Shown here in pieces: positions 1 to 9,000 of a stretch of DNA of 64,000 nt. Position 1 is the first letter of the stretch. Every line of letters starts with the position of its first letter. Where the stretch lies: NCBI GenBank assembly GCA_046329515.1, contig JAXLUM010000001.1, forward strand, positions 1,488,001 to 1,552,000, given 5' to 3'. Origin of the DNA: Bog-950 sp046329515. Its GTDB lineage: Bacteria; Bacteroidota; Bacteroidia; Chitinophagales; LD1. A program made the translations under genes and the position numbers. The notes below the pieces were generated by a model, which did not search any database, was not told where the DNA came from, and worked only from the letters and a program-made list of their open reading frames with translations.

Positions 1-172
1 TTATTTTGGCAGTATCCAAAAACTCGCAGGCTTCTTCGCCATCGTAGGCGTATTCTAATTCAACCAATTCCTGTAAACCGGCCTCCTTAATTGCTTCCTG
101 CATCAATCTTACTTCAGCAGGGTTATCCTCAATTACAAAAAGCTTGTACGGGTTGTTGCTGTTCACTTCCAT
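1..172 (-). CDS. Response regulator receiver domain, Rcp1-like (3' part cut by window edge)
   Basis: Reading the minus strand from the ATG at 170-172 gives 57 residues that continue past the window edge. The segment LFVIEDNPAEVRLMQEAI is the beta1/alpha1 start of a CheY-like receiver domain, with the acidic pair E-D that binds Mg2+. The 'EDNPA(D/E)VRLMQEA' form is typical of stand-alone Rcp1-type regulators often paired with phytochrome-like or hybrid histidine kinases. The phosphoacceptor Asp and the conserved Lys lie outside the window, so competence for phosphorylation cannot be judged. There is no partner kinase next to it; the large kinase at 17008 is about 17 kb away on the other strand. 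The receiver fold call is good; the Rcp1 subfamily is inferred from the N-terminal motif only. Confidence 0.8.
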   Translation of the reverse strand, partial: MEVNSNNPYKLFVIEDNPAEVRLMQEAIKEAGLQELVELEYAYDGEEACEFLDTAKI

Positions 173-288
173 TTTGGGTAATTGTTTACCCAACAAACGT
201 ACGAAGCTTATCGTACCAGCTTTCGGAAGTTATAAATGATGATTTGTTGGTAAGTGCTATGTAGTGGATTAAAAACTACACATCAGTA

Positions 289-1776
289 TTAGTCGGTACC
301 TTCCTGCTTATCCTCGTCGTTAACCTTCATTAAGGTCTTCGGGCGGTAGCTTGGGTTCTCAAGGTGTTTAATATAGTCTTCCACCTGGTCGGCAGCAATT
401 CTACGTGCTTTAATCACCTTGTCCTTATCAAGAATATATACCTGCGGCGTGCTTTGTATATCCCATTCCCAACGGAAGTTGTTGTGGCGTTTGGCATCGC
501 ATACGTTTATCCAATCCAGGTTGTTCTTCTTTATAAACTCCAGCCAATCCTTATAGTTATCCATATCCATAATAGCAGGAGAGTAGGCTTCTACATCAAT
601 TCCGGCTTTTTTCAGGTTATGGTAAGCTTCAACCAACACAGGTATTTCTTTTTTGCAGTGGCCGCAATCCGGATCCCAGAAAGCTACGATGGTCCATTTG
701 TGGTTAACATCGTAAAGCGATTTCCATTCTGTTTCAGTGCTGTCAGTCCACAATATTAAGCGCTGTGCTTTCTTTTCGCATAACACAGGCTCAAGGCGGG
801 TTACGCGGTCGCAAATTTTAAAGCGCTTGGCAGTATCAATCCAAGGGGTCATTTCATCTTTGCAGAAGTACTTTTTACCGAAGTAAACATACACCCCGTC
901 AAAGCACATTATTTTTGAGTTGGCTGCATCATTAAAAATGTAAGTAAGAATGTAACGGTACATTTCATTCTTCTTATCTGTTTTGGCTAATAGCTCTTCG
1001 CCTGCAGCAATTAAAGAATCAGGCTGTTGAACCACCGTTTGCGCCCAGTAGCTCTTTAGCTTGTTATGCAATACAGGAAAGCGCAATAAGCGCTCATCTT
1101 TCAAATCGTAGTTATCCCAATAGTGGGCTTTATACCAACGCCATTGCCAGGTGCTGTCAATTACTTTGTTGTTTGCATCGCGGGGGAAATCCGGAACTTC
1201 TAAATCCTTCATGGCGCGAAGCATTTTAGCATAAAACAATTCGGGATGTTGTTCCATTACACCATTGCGCTCTGTTTTTACGTCCTTGTCAATCTTCTTT
1301 AACTGCTCAGTTAGGTTTTCCTTGGTTTTGGCGTCAGTTGAAGTTTTAATCAGCCTGTTTAGTGAATCGGCCTTCTGCTTCATTTCACCCAAAAACTTCA
1401 TATCAGCATAGAAGTAGTGGTTTTCGTTTGAACCGGTAATTTTTAAATGGCCTGTAAGGTCATTGGTATCAGTCTCCAGTGTAAAAGCCGGCTCGGTAGC
1501 AATAAATTCAAAATAACGGTTGCCCAATGCAGGAAACACCGCAAGGTAAACACCACCGGGCAGCATGGTGTCGGCTTTTAGAATAATAGTACCTTTTTTA
1601 TCAAACTGAAAGGTGTCTTTTACATATTGCTTATCGCCAAAGTAGTTGGCCAAAATCATGTTTGAATTCTCAAGGCCTTTAACGGTAAGCTTAATGTTTT
1701 GGCCTTTGGTAGCCTGGGCATTCACCAAAGCCGAAAAACTCAATAGCACTAGAAAGGTAAAAAGGGTGTTCTTCAT
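289..1776 (-). CDS. Secreted thioredoxin-fold protein with DUF4369-like N-terminus
   Basis: This is a 495-residue exported protein. The frame is open upstream to 1881, but I chose the ATG at 1774-1776 because it begins a clean signal peptide (MKNTLFTFLVLLSFSALVNA). Residues about 25-110 resemble the DUF4369-like beta domain found before many Bacteroidota thioredoxins (KGQNIKLTVKGLENSN). A charged helical middle (about 130-330) looks like the DUF5106-type region. The C-terminal 130 residues are a TlpA/ResA-like thioredoxin fold with CGHC at 371-374 and the cis-Pro segment STPQVYILDKD. Proteins of this type act as periplasmic or surface thiol-disulfide oxidoreductases; the substrate is unknown. 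It is a single gene, divergent from the small lipoprotein at 1915, whose clustered cysteines could be a client, but that is speculation. Confidence 0.8.
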   Translation of the reverse strand: MKNTLFTFLVLLSFSALVNAQATKGQNIKLTVKGLENSNMILANYFGDKQYVKDTFQFDKKGTIILKADTMLPGGVYLAVFPALGNRYFEFIATEPAFTLETDTNDLTGHLKITGSNENHYFYADMKFLGEMKQKADSLNRLIKTSTDAKTKENLTEQLKKIDKDVKTERNGVMEQHPELFYAKMLRAMKDLEVPDFPRDANNKVIDSTWQWRWYKAHYWDNYDLKDERLLRFPVLHNKLKSYWAQTVVQQPDSLIAAGEELLAKTDKKNEMYRYILTYIFNDAANSKIMCFDGVYVYFGKKYFCKDEMTPWIDTAKRFKICDRVTRLEPVLCEKKAQRLILWTDSTETEWKSLYDVNHKWTIVAFWDPDCGHCKKEIPVLVEAYHNLKKAGIDVEAYSPAIMDMDNYKDWLEFIKKNNLDWINVCDAKRHNNFRWEWDIQSTPQVYILDKDKVIKARRIAADQVEDYIKHLENPSYRPKTLMKVNDEDKQEGTD

Positions 1777-1799
1777 GAACGTAGCTTTTTGATATGCGT

Positions 1800-1807
1800 C
1801 AAAAATA
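1800..1807 (-). promoter_or_regulatory. Candidate Bacteroidota -7 box for the thioredoxin-fold gene
   Basis: On the minus strand this reads TATTTTTG, matching the Bacteroidota -7 consensus TAnnTTTG, 23 bases before the ATG at 1776. No convincing TTTG sits about 19 bases further upstream, so this is a half-supported promoter. Confidence 0.35.
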
Positions 1808-1914
1808 TTCGTTTGCAAATAAAAGACGATAAACCGCATTTTTATGTTGCAGTTAAAATTTCTTAACCAACCGAAAATCAATGGGTTTCGTATATTACTG
1901 CAAAGGACTCAGCT

Positions 1915-2154
1915 ATGAAACTTATAATAATCACCATGTTAAGCATGGGCGTACTAGGTGCGCTCGGCTCTTGTAAAAAATGTTATATCTGCCGCGATAG
2001 GGCCTTACACAGCGTTAACGGTGTTGGTTACAGAACCAAGGAACGCATTCGCATTTGTGCGGATAAGATTAAAAACAACGATGAAATGATAGTGGTGCGT
2101 AACTACTACATAAGCATGGGTTACGATTGCGATTTGCTAACCAGCGGTATTTAA
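1915..2154 (+). CDS. Small Cys-rich putative lipoprotein, unknown function
   Basis: A 79-residue ORF with an ATG start and a hydrophobic N-terminus ending in LGSC (residues 17-20), a plausible signal peptidase II lipobox with Cys20 as lipidation site. Right after it comes C-K-K-C-Y-I-C, so cysteines at 20, 23 and 26 form a CxxCxxC pattern; two further cysteines lie at about 48 and 75. The rest is basic and polar. I do not recognise a family. It is divergent from the thioredoxin-fold gene and convergent with rarA, with which it shares a TTAA stop tetranucleotide. The lipobox plus correct spacing support it being real; the short length leaves doubt. Confidence 0.55.
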   Translation: MKLIIITMLSMGVLGALGSCKKCYICRDRALHSVNGVGYRTKERIRICADKIKNNDEMIVVRNYYISMGYDCDLLTSGI

Positions 2155-3410
2155 TACCCGTATTTCTCCTTCCAGTTTTTACGTAGGGAAAGGCGTATTT
2201 CGTTTTCGCGCGGATTATTGCCGGGGTCGTATAATTTGGTGCCCTTTATTTTATCGGGCATCAACTCGGTATTTACAAAGTTGCCGTCAAAGTCGTGGGC
2301 ATATTTGTAATCCTTACCATAGTTAAGGTCTTTCATCAACTTGGTAGGGGCATTGCGGATGTTAAGCGGTATGGGCAGATCGCCGGTTTGTGCTACCAAC
2401 TGCTGCGCATTTCTAATAGCCATATAGCTGGCGTTGCTTTTAGGCGAGGTAGCCAGGTAAATTGCCGTTTGCGATAGTATAAGGTCGCATTCCGGGTAAC
2501 CTATCATAGTTACGGCCTGAAAGCATGAAGTGGCTAACAACAGTGCATTAGGGTTAGCATTGCCTATATCCTCGCTGGCTAATATTAGCATGCGCCGGGC
2601 TATAAATTTAGGGTCTTCGCCACCCGCTATCATCCGCGCCAGGTAATACAGGGCTGCGTTGGGGTCGCTGCCCCGCATTGATTTTATAAAAGCAGAAATT
2701 ATATCGTAATGCTGTTCGCCGCTCTTATCGTAAATGGCCATTTTTTGCTGAATGACCTGTTCTACCAAAGGATTGGTAATAACAAGCGGCTCTTCAGTAA
2801 GCGTATTGGTAACCAGTTCCAATACGTTCAGCAGTTTGCGGGCATCGCCGCCACTGTATTTCAGCAAGGCTTCGGTTTCAGCTACTTCAATATTGCGTTT
2901 GCTTAGTAATTCATCCGTAGCTAAAGCCTGCTTAATCAATCTCTCCAAATCCTCGCGCTCTAAGGATTTTAATACATACACCTGGCAGCGGGAGAGGAGG
3001 GCCGATATAACTTCAAAAGATGGATTTTCGGTGGTAGCGCCAATGAGAATGATAGTGCCTCTTTCCACGGCTCCTAATAATGCATCCTGCTGGGCTTTGT
3101 TAAAGCGGTGTATTTCATCAATAAAGAGAATGGCCTTACCAATTTGCCCTGCTTCTTCAATAACCTTGCGTACTTCCTTAACGCCGCTGTCAATAGCGCT
3201 TAATTGAAAGAACGGCAGTTTAATTTGTTCGGCAATAAAACGGGCCATTGAAGTTTTACCTACGCCCGGAGGACCCCAAAAAATAATAGAAGGAATGGTG
3301 CCGGTTTCAATAAGCTTGCGCAATACTTTACCCGGGCCAATAAGGTGTTGCTGGCCTACAAATTCAGTTATGGTTTTGGGGCGAACGCGCTCGGGCAATG
3401 GAGGTAACAT
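2151..3410 (-). CDS. rarA: Replication-associated recombination protein RarA (MgsA)
   Basis: A 419-residue AAA+ ATPase of the RarA/MgsA/WRNIP1 family, which acts at stalled replication forks and is related to clamp-loader subunits. The N-terminus MLPPLPERVRPKTITEFVGQ is the family hallmark. Walker A is GPPGVGKTS (about residues 46-54), Walker B is LFIDEIHRF, and sensor 1 is GATTENPSFEV. The C-terminal half holds the tetramerisation region (IRNAPTKLMKDLNYGKDYKY and the DPGNNPRE end). Length is normal. Its stop codon overlaps that of the convergent small lipoprotein gene in a shared TTAA. The deoxynucleoside kinase gene lies 54 bp upstream on the same strand, so the two may be cotranscribed. 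Confidence 0.95.
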   Translation of the reverse strand: MLPPLPERVRPKTITEFVGQQHLIGPGKVLRKLIETGTIPSIIFWGPPGVGKTSMARFIAEQIKLPFFQLSAIDSGVKEVRKVIEEAGQIGKAILFIDEIHRFNKAQQDALLGAVERGTIILIGATTENPSFEVISALLSRCQVYVLKSLEREDLERLIKQALATDELLSKRNIEVAETEALLKYSGGDARKLLNVLELVTNTLTEEPLVITNPLVEQVIQQKMAIYDKSGEQHYDIISAFIKSMRGSDPNAALYYLARMIAGGEDPKFIARRMLILASEDIGNANPNALLLATSCFQAVTMIGYPECDLILSQTAIYLATSPKSNASYMAIRNAQQLVAQTGDLPIPLNIRNAPTKLMKDLNYGKDYKYAHDFDGNFVNTELMPDKIKGTKLYDPGNNPRENEIRLSLRKNWKEKYGY

Positions 3411-3464
3411 CTCAATCTATTCAACTTTCTAAATACAAAGCCCGCTGCAAATGGCTGTTCTTTT

Positions 3465-4220
3465 TTAGAACAATCCGAAAAGCTCAGCGCTAACTCTGTT
3501 TATAATCTGTGACTTTGCATCGTCATCCTCAGCAAAGTTTATCTGGTCCACATCAATAACGAGCAGGCGGCCTTCTTTGTATGAGCCAATCCACTTTTCG
3601 TAGTATTCGTTAAGGCGGCGCAGGTAGTCAAGGCGCAGGTTATCTTCATAATCTCTGCCGCGCTTTTGTATTTGGTTTACCAATGTAGGCACACTTGCCT
3701 TCAGGTAAATCAATAAATCGGGCGGGCGAATTAATGAGGATATAGTTTCGAACAAGCGGGTATAGTTTTCAAAATCGCGCGTGCTCATAAGGCCCATGGC
3801 ATGCAGGTTAGGCGCAAATATCATGGCGTCCTCGTGGATGGTACGGTCCTGTATTACTACTTCTTCGCCTTTTTGTATTTCTACTATCTGGCGGAAACGG
3901 GAGTTTAGGAAATAAACCTGCAGGTTGAACGACCAACGGGGCATATCTTCATAAAAATCGTTCAGGTAAGGGTTGTTCTCTACATCTTCAAAGTGTGGTA
4001 ACCAGCCAAAGTGCTTCGATAAAATTTTGGTTAAGGTAGTTTTGCCGGCGCCAATGTTGCCTGCTATGGCAATGTGCTTTATATCCTTTTTGGGTTTTGC
4101 AGGGGCCTTGGTTTTTGCTGCAGCTTCAACCGGCTTGGCAGGTTCCGCTTTCTTCTTCTTCGGGTCAACCTTTTTAGGGGCAGGTGCCGGTTTCTTTTTC
4201 GCTGCTGGTTTCTTAGCCAT
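3465..4220 (-). CDS. Deoxynucleoside kinase with Lys/Ala/Pro-rich N-terminal tail
   Basis: A 251-residue protein. Residues from about 46 onward form a deoxynucleoside kinase of the dNK/dGK/dAK family, which phosphorylates deoxynucleosides in the salvage pathway: P-loop GNIGAGKTTL, the DVENNPYLNDFYED segment, the DRTIHEDAMIF motif (family D-R-S/T-I-x-E-D), and a LID-like RGRDYED. It is preceded by about 44 residues made almost only of Lys, Ala and Pro, resembling a histone H1/AlgP-type tail. No in-frame Met exists between the start and the kinase core except far inside it, so the tail appears to be translated. Which nucleoside is used cannot be read from the sequence. It is divergent from gatC across a 267-bp gap. 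Confidence 0.88.
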   Translation of the reverse strand: MAKKPAAKKKPAPAPKKVDPKKKKAEPAKPVEAAAKTKAPAKPKKDIKHIAIAGNIGAGKTTLTKILSKHFGWLPHFEDVENNPYLNDFYEDMPRWSFNLQVYFLNSRFRQIVEIQKGEEVVIQDRTIHEDAMIFAPNLHAMGLMSTRDFENYTRLFETISSLIRPPDLLIYLKASVPTLVNQIQKRGRDYEDNLRLDYLRRLNEYYEKWIGSYKEGRLLVIDVDQINFAEDDDAKSQIINRVSAELFGLF

Positions 4221-4487
4221 AGTGTATGTCGTTTTTCGCGGGTACAGCAGTAAATGCTTGCGTCAATTTACCGTAATTGTGCCCTTAGGGTTGTTTAGTG
4301 TGTTGGTCGAAAATAAAAATTGTTTCTCTCTCCAAAACTTTTTTTGCGGCCAATATGCAGCCGGTTAAATCAGTTTGGTTTTTCCACAAAAAGCGAATGA
4401 AGGGCGGTTAGTGTGTTTAACCCGGTTCCAACCGGCTTGTTTGCCTATTATTTGCTTTATTTGCGGCACGCGAAAATAGTTTTTTGC
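4221..4487. other. Divergent intergenic region between the kinase gene and gatC
   Basis: A non-coding stretch that must hold promoters for both flanking genes. It contains a perfect inverted repeat, CCGGTT-CC-AACCGG at 4422-4435, and a further CCGGTT at 4361-4366, which could be an operator. No TAnnTTTG box with proper spacing was found. Confidence 0.35.
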
Positions 4488-4778
4488 ATGAAGATTGATA
4501 ATGAATTAGTAGAACGCCTTGCCACCCTCAGCAAATTGAAGTTTGATGAGCCGGAAACAGAGCGCATTAAGAAGGACTTACAGGGGATACTAAACCTGGT
4601 TGAAAAGTTGGGCGAGGTGAACGTGGATGGTGTTGAACCTTTAATTTATATGACCGAGGAGAAGAATGTGCTTAGGAAAGACGTGGTGGAAGGTATGGTA
4701 AGTAAGGAAGATGCCCTGTCTAATGCACCGTTAAAGGACAGCGATTATTTTAAAGTGCCTAAAGTGATAAAGAAGTAA
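4488..4778 (+). CDS. gatC: Asp-tRNA(Asn)/Glu-tRNA(Gln) amidotransferase subunit C
   Basis: A 96-residue protein of the GatC family, the small subunit that stabilises the GatCAB amidotransferase converting mischarged Glu-tRNA(Gln) and Asp-tRNA(Asn). The frame is open from 4413, but the ATG at 4488 gives the normal family start MKIDNELVERLATLSKL. Other family marks are the central VDGVEPLIY and the C-terminal SDYFKVPKVIKK. gatA and gatB are not in this window. It is the first gene of an apparent operon: its stop lies one base before the GTG of the ABC ATPase. Confidence 0.93.
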   Translation: MKIDNELVERLATLSKLKFDEPETERIKKDLQGILNLVEKLGEVNVDGVEPLIYMTEEKNVLRKDVVEGMVSKEDALSNAPLKDSDYFKVPKVIKK

Positions 4779-4779
4779 A

Positions 4780-5493
4780 GTGGCCGTTAACTCAGTTATT
4801 AGCATTGAACACATAAGCAAGCGCTACGTAATGGGCAGCCAGGTTATTATGGCCCTGCGCGATGTTTCCTTAAATATCAATAAGAATGAGTATGTGGCTT
4901 TAATGGGTCCTTCGGGCTCAGGTAAGTCAACCCTTATGAATATACTGGGCTGTTTAGATAGCCCTACTGATGGCAGTTATGTACTTAACGGGCAGGAGGT
5001 TAGTAAAATGACCGATGATGAATTGGCCCGTGTGCGCAATAAGGAGATAGGCTTTATTTTTCAGACCTTTAACCTGCTGCCGCGCTTAAGCGCCCTTGAG
5101 AATGTAGCTCTACCCATGATTTATGCCGGAATGAGTAAGGCGGAAAGAACCCAACGTGCCGAAGCTGTTATGGAAATGGTAAGCCTTAAGGACCGAATGC
5201 ATCACAAGCCCAATGAGCTTTCAGGTGGCCAGCGCCAGCGGGTGGCTATTGCCAGGGCATTGGTAAACAATCCTTCCATAATTCTGGCCGACGAACCTAC
5301 CGGTAACCTCGATACCAAGACTTCCTACGAAATCATGAATATTTTTGAGGAAATAAACAACAAAGGCAACACTGTTATTGTTGTTACACACGAAGAAGAT
5401 ATTGCCCGCCATGCCAAACGGATATTAAGGCTGCGCGATGGCAAAATAGAAACGGATAACCCGAACGTTCCTGTTAAGGCGTTTGCTGTTTAA
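4780..5493 (+). CDS. ABC transporter ATP-binding protein, LolD/MacB type (orphan)
   Basis: A 237-residue ABC ATPase starting at a GTG one base after the gatC stop. Walker A is GPSGSGKST, the Q-loop lies in FIFQTFNLLPRLSALENV, the signature is LSGGQRQR, Walker B is IILADEPTGNLD, and the H-loop is VVVTHEEDIA. The 'FQTFNLLP' and 'ADEPTGNLD' forms are those of the LolD/MacB/FtsE group, which power lipoprotein release, macrolide or peptide export, or cell-division permeases of the FtsX fold. No permease is encoded nearby, so the partner must be elsewhere. It sits in an operon with gatC upstream and a cobalamin adenosyltransferase 8 bp downstream; neither suggests a substrate. Confidence 0.92.
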   Translation: MAVNSVISIEHISKRYVMGSQVIMALRDVSLNINKNEYVALMGPSGSGKSTLMNILGCLDSPTDGSYVLNGQEVSKMTDDELARVRNKEIGFIFQTFNLLPRLSALENVALPMIYAGMSKAERTQRAEAVMEMVSLKDRMHHKPNELSGGQRQRVAIARALVNNPSIILADEPTGNLDTKTSYEIMNIFEEINNKGNTVIVVTHEEDIARHAKRILRLRDGKIETDNPNVPVKAFAV

Positions 5494-5501
5494 TTGTTGT
5501 T

Positions 5502-6056
5502 ATGAAGATTTATACCAAAACAGGCGATGTAGGTGAAACCTCCTTATTTGGCGGCAGGCGCGTGCTTAAAAGCGAATTGCGGATTGAAGCGTACGGAACA
5601 GTGGATGAACTGAATAGCTGGATTGGTTTATTACGCGATGTGCAGCAGAAAGAAGAGTACAGAGAACTGCTAAAGGAAATTCAGGACCGCTTGTTTACCG
5701 TAGGTTCTACTTTGGCGGCAGACCCTGAGAACGATAAACTGAAAGTGCCTGACCTTGATGAAACGGACGTAGAACGTTTAGAGCGTAGTATGGATGAAAT
5801 GGAAGAGGGGCTTGAGCCTTTGCGCAGTTTTATATTACCCGGCGGGCATGTGCATGTTTCCTATTGCCATATTGCGCGTACCGTATGCCGTAGGGCCGAG
5901 CGTCTTTGCGTCGGTCTTCATCACACCGCAGATATTCATCCCCTAATTATAAAATATCTCAATCGGCTTTCTGATTTTCTGTTTATGCTGGGCCGCCGCA
6001 TGGCAAAGGACCTTGGTGTAGAAGAAGTTAAATGGGAGCCGCGCAAAAAAGCCTGA
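5502..6056 (+). CDS. Cob(I)alamin adenosyltransferase, PduO type
   Basis: A 184-residue enzyme that transfers the adenosyl group of ATP to cob(I)alamin, making coenzyme B12. It begins MKIYTKTGDVGETSLFGGRR, the ATP-binding N-terminal motif of PduO-type transferases. It also carries the GTVDELNSWIGLLRD segment and the C-terminal RTVCRRAERL and YLNRLSDFLFMLGR motifs with the conserved Arg and Asp. Length is typical for the stand-alone domain. It is the last gene of the gatC operon. Its TGA directly abuts the stop of the convergent PKD-repeat gene, leaving no intergenic base. No B12-dependent enzyme is encoded in the window. Confidence 0.94.
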   Translation: MKIYTKTGDVGETSLFGGRRVLKSELRIEAYGTVDELNSWIGLLRDVQQKEEYRELLKEIQDRLFTVGSTLAADPENDKLKVPDLDETDVERLERSMDEMEEGLEPLRSFILPGGHVHVSYCHIARTVCRRAERLCVGLHHTADIHPLIIKYLNRLSDFLFMLGRRMAKDLGVEEVKWEPRKKA

Positions 6057-9000
6057 TTACCTGAATAAGGTAAGAGTGCCTTTCACAGGTCGTGTTTCGT
6101 TATTCAGTAGTACAATACTGCCTTGGTAAACATAAATGCCATTATCGGCCGGTTTGCCTTTAAATGTGCCGTCCCATCCCTGGCCGCTGTTCTCTGTTTC
6201 AAAAACTTTTTCGCCCCAGCGATTAAATATGGCCAGCTTAAACTGCTTAACCGCAGTGGTAAATACCGTCCAGCTATCATTAACACCATCTCCGTTGGGT
6301 GTAAAGGCGTTAGGTATAAAAACAGGAACCGCTTCATCCACAGTTATGGTAAACTGCTGAACGGCTTTGCAACCCAGACTATCCGTAAGTTCTACGGTGT
6401 ATGTTGTGGTTTGATAAGGCTGTGCCTCGGGGCCGGTGCAATTCGTACAACTTAGGCCATAGGAAGGGCTAATAGAAATTTCTGCATTGCCATAAGCATT
6501 AATGGTAGCCAGGCTTAGGGTTACACTCTCATTCAGTTTTATAGCCGGGTTAGCCGGCGAAACTACCACACCCAAGTTGGCCGAAGGTTCAGTTACTGTA
6601 CCATTAGCGGTAGCACTACAATTATGTGCATCAGCAACTGTAACGGTATAGTTACCTGCAAAAAGATTGTTGAGCGAATTGCCCCCCACGTTATTGTTCC
6701 AATTATAGGTGTAGGGAGAAGAACCCGCAGAAGCAGTAACCATCGCGCTGCCGTTATGCTCGCCATAGCAGGCAGGTGTGGTTTCCGCTGAAGCAATAGG
6801 TAATTCAAAAACTGAAATTGTTGAAGCTGCAGAGTCCGTACATCCGTTGTCAGAAACTGCTACAAGGCTTATAGAGTATGACCCTGCTGTACTATAGGTT
6901 TCAACAGGAGCCTGTAATGCTGAAGAAGAACCATTGCCTAAGTCCCAGTTAAATGCACTTATACTCCCTGAAGTGATAGAAGAGGTGTTGCTGAAAACCG
7001 TTGGATTTCCCAGGCAAACATCGGCAGCAGAAAAGCTTACTATAGGCGCCGGATAAATTGTGGTTAGTACAATGGCCGTATCACTGCAGCCGTCAGTAGT
7101 TGTAATTACCTGTTGAATGTTATAATTACCGCCGCTCGCATAAGTTACTGAAGGGCTTTGCTGAGTGCTGTTTTGGCCATCCCCGAAATCATAATTCCAT
7201 TGACTGATAATGCCGTTGCCAATAGAAGAATTATCGGTTATAACAGAAGCCTGACCAACGCACACATCATTGACTGTAAAGGCGGCCACAGGTTTGTCGT
7301 AAACCGTTAATTGTTGGGTAATGGAATCAGCGCAGTTATTATCGCTAACGGCCAGCAGTGTAACACTGTATGTGCCCTGCGTTGAATAAATATGTGTGGG
7401 TGATTGTACCGTGCTGGTTTGTCCGTCACCTAAATCCCATTGCCATTGCGCAATAGTGCCGTTTGAGATTGTAGTATTGTTGGTGAAGTTGGTGCTTTGC
7501 CCCTGGCATACGGGCCCTGTGGTATAAGCCACTACGGGCTTGGCATTTACAATTACGGGCACGGTAGCGGTATCATAGCAGTTGTTGTCAGACTGCGCGA
7601 TTAATTGTGCGCTATACGTTGCTGCTGTTGTGTAAGTATGCGTTGGGTTGGTTTGGGTATCAGTATTTCCATCCCCAAAGCTCCATGCATAATTTGTAAT
7701 GCTGCCTGAATTGATAGTTGAAGAATTGGTAAATAGAGTAGTAACGCCTTCACAAACAGTATCTGCTGAAAAAGTTGCGCTTGGTTTAGGGTAAACCGTA
7801 ACCGGCATTGAAAGAGTATCAGCACACCCCGCCGCAGTAGTTACAATCAATTCAGGATTATAAGTTGCATCCGCATTGTAATTATGTGCGGGCGAATTTT
7901 GGTTATCCGTATTCCCGTCATCAAAATTCCAGTTGTAGGTATTTATTGTTCCTGTGCTTTGGTTGGTAAACTGCATAGCCGCAGGGTAGCATACATTACT
8001 TGCTGTAAAGGAAGCCAGGGGCTTAGGATTAACCACCGCCTGCAGTATAGCAGTGTCAGCACAACCATTATTACTTATTACTATCAATGTTGTGTTGTAG
8101 GTACCTGCTGCAGCATAGTTATGTGTAGGGTTTTGTTGGCTGTCATTGCTTCCATCTCCAAAATTCCAATTATAGGAAGTGATGCCGCCCGTACTGATTG
8201 TTGAATTATTTACGAAGTTGCTGGTGTTGCCTTCGCAAACTGCAGCTACTGTAAACGAAGCGTTGGGCTGCTCAAATACATTTAATGAAGCAGATGTTGT
8301 GTCAGCGCAACCTTGAGAACTTACGGCAATTAGCGTAGAGGTAAAACTGCCTGATGTGGCGTAAGTGTGCTGCGGATTCTGCAGGCTTGAGGTTGAATTA
8401 TCACCAAAACTCCAGTTGTAAGTGGCTGCTCCTGTTGACTGGTTAGTGAAGTTGGTGCTGTTACCTATACACACATCGTTTACACTAAACAAGGCAACGG
8501 GATTGGCGTTAACCGTAACCGGTTTTGTTATAGTATCGTAACAATTACCGCTGGCTACCACTAATGTTGCGTTATAGGTGCCTGCACTATAGTTGTGTTG
8601 CGGGTTGGCCCCGTTGCCATTGTTTCCGTCACCAAAATTCCAGTTCCATTGTTGCACCCCTGCAGACGAAGCATTGGTAAATTGCGTGGCATTGCCGTCG
8701 CAAACGGTGTTGGCGGTAAAGTCTGCCGTTAGTGCCTGCCCAACTATAACGCTATGCGTAGCAGTGGTAGTGCAGCCTAAAACATCGGTAACGGTAAGAA
8801 GAATGTTATAAGTGCCCGGCGTTGAATAAACGTGATTAGCATTGACGTTAGAAGATGTAGGGTTATTAATCACCAATGGTGGGCTGCCATCGCCAAAATC
8901 CCAACTTAAGGATTGATATTGATTTAACCCCACGCTATTACCCGAACAGGAAGGCATAAAGTTTATTTGAACGTTTTCTGAGGTGCAAACCAGCGTATCG

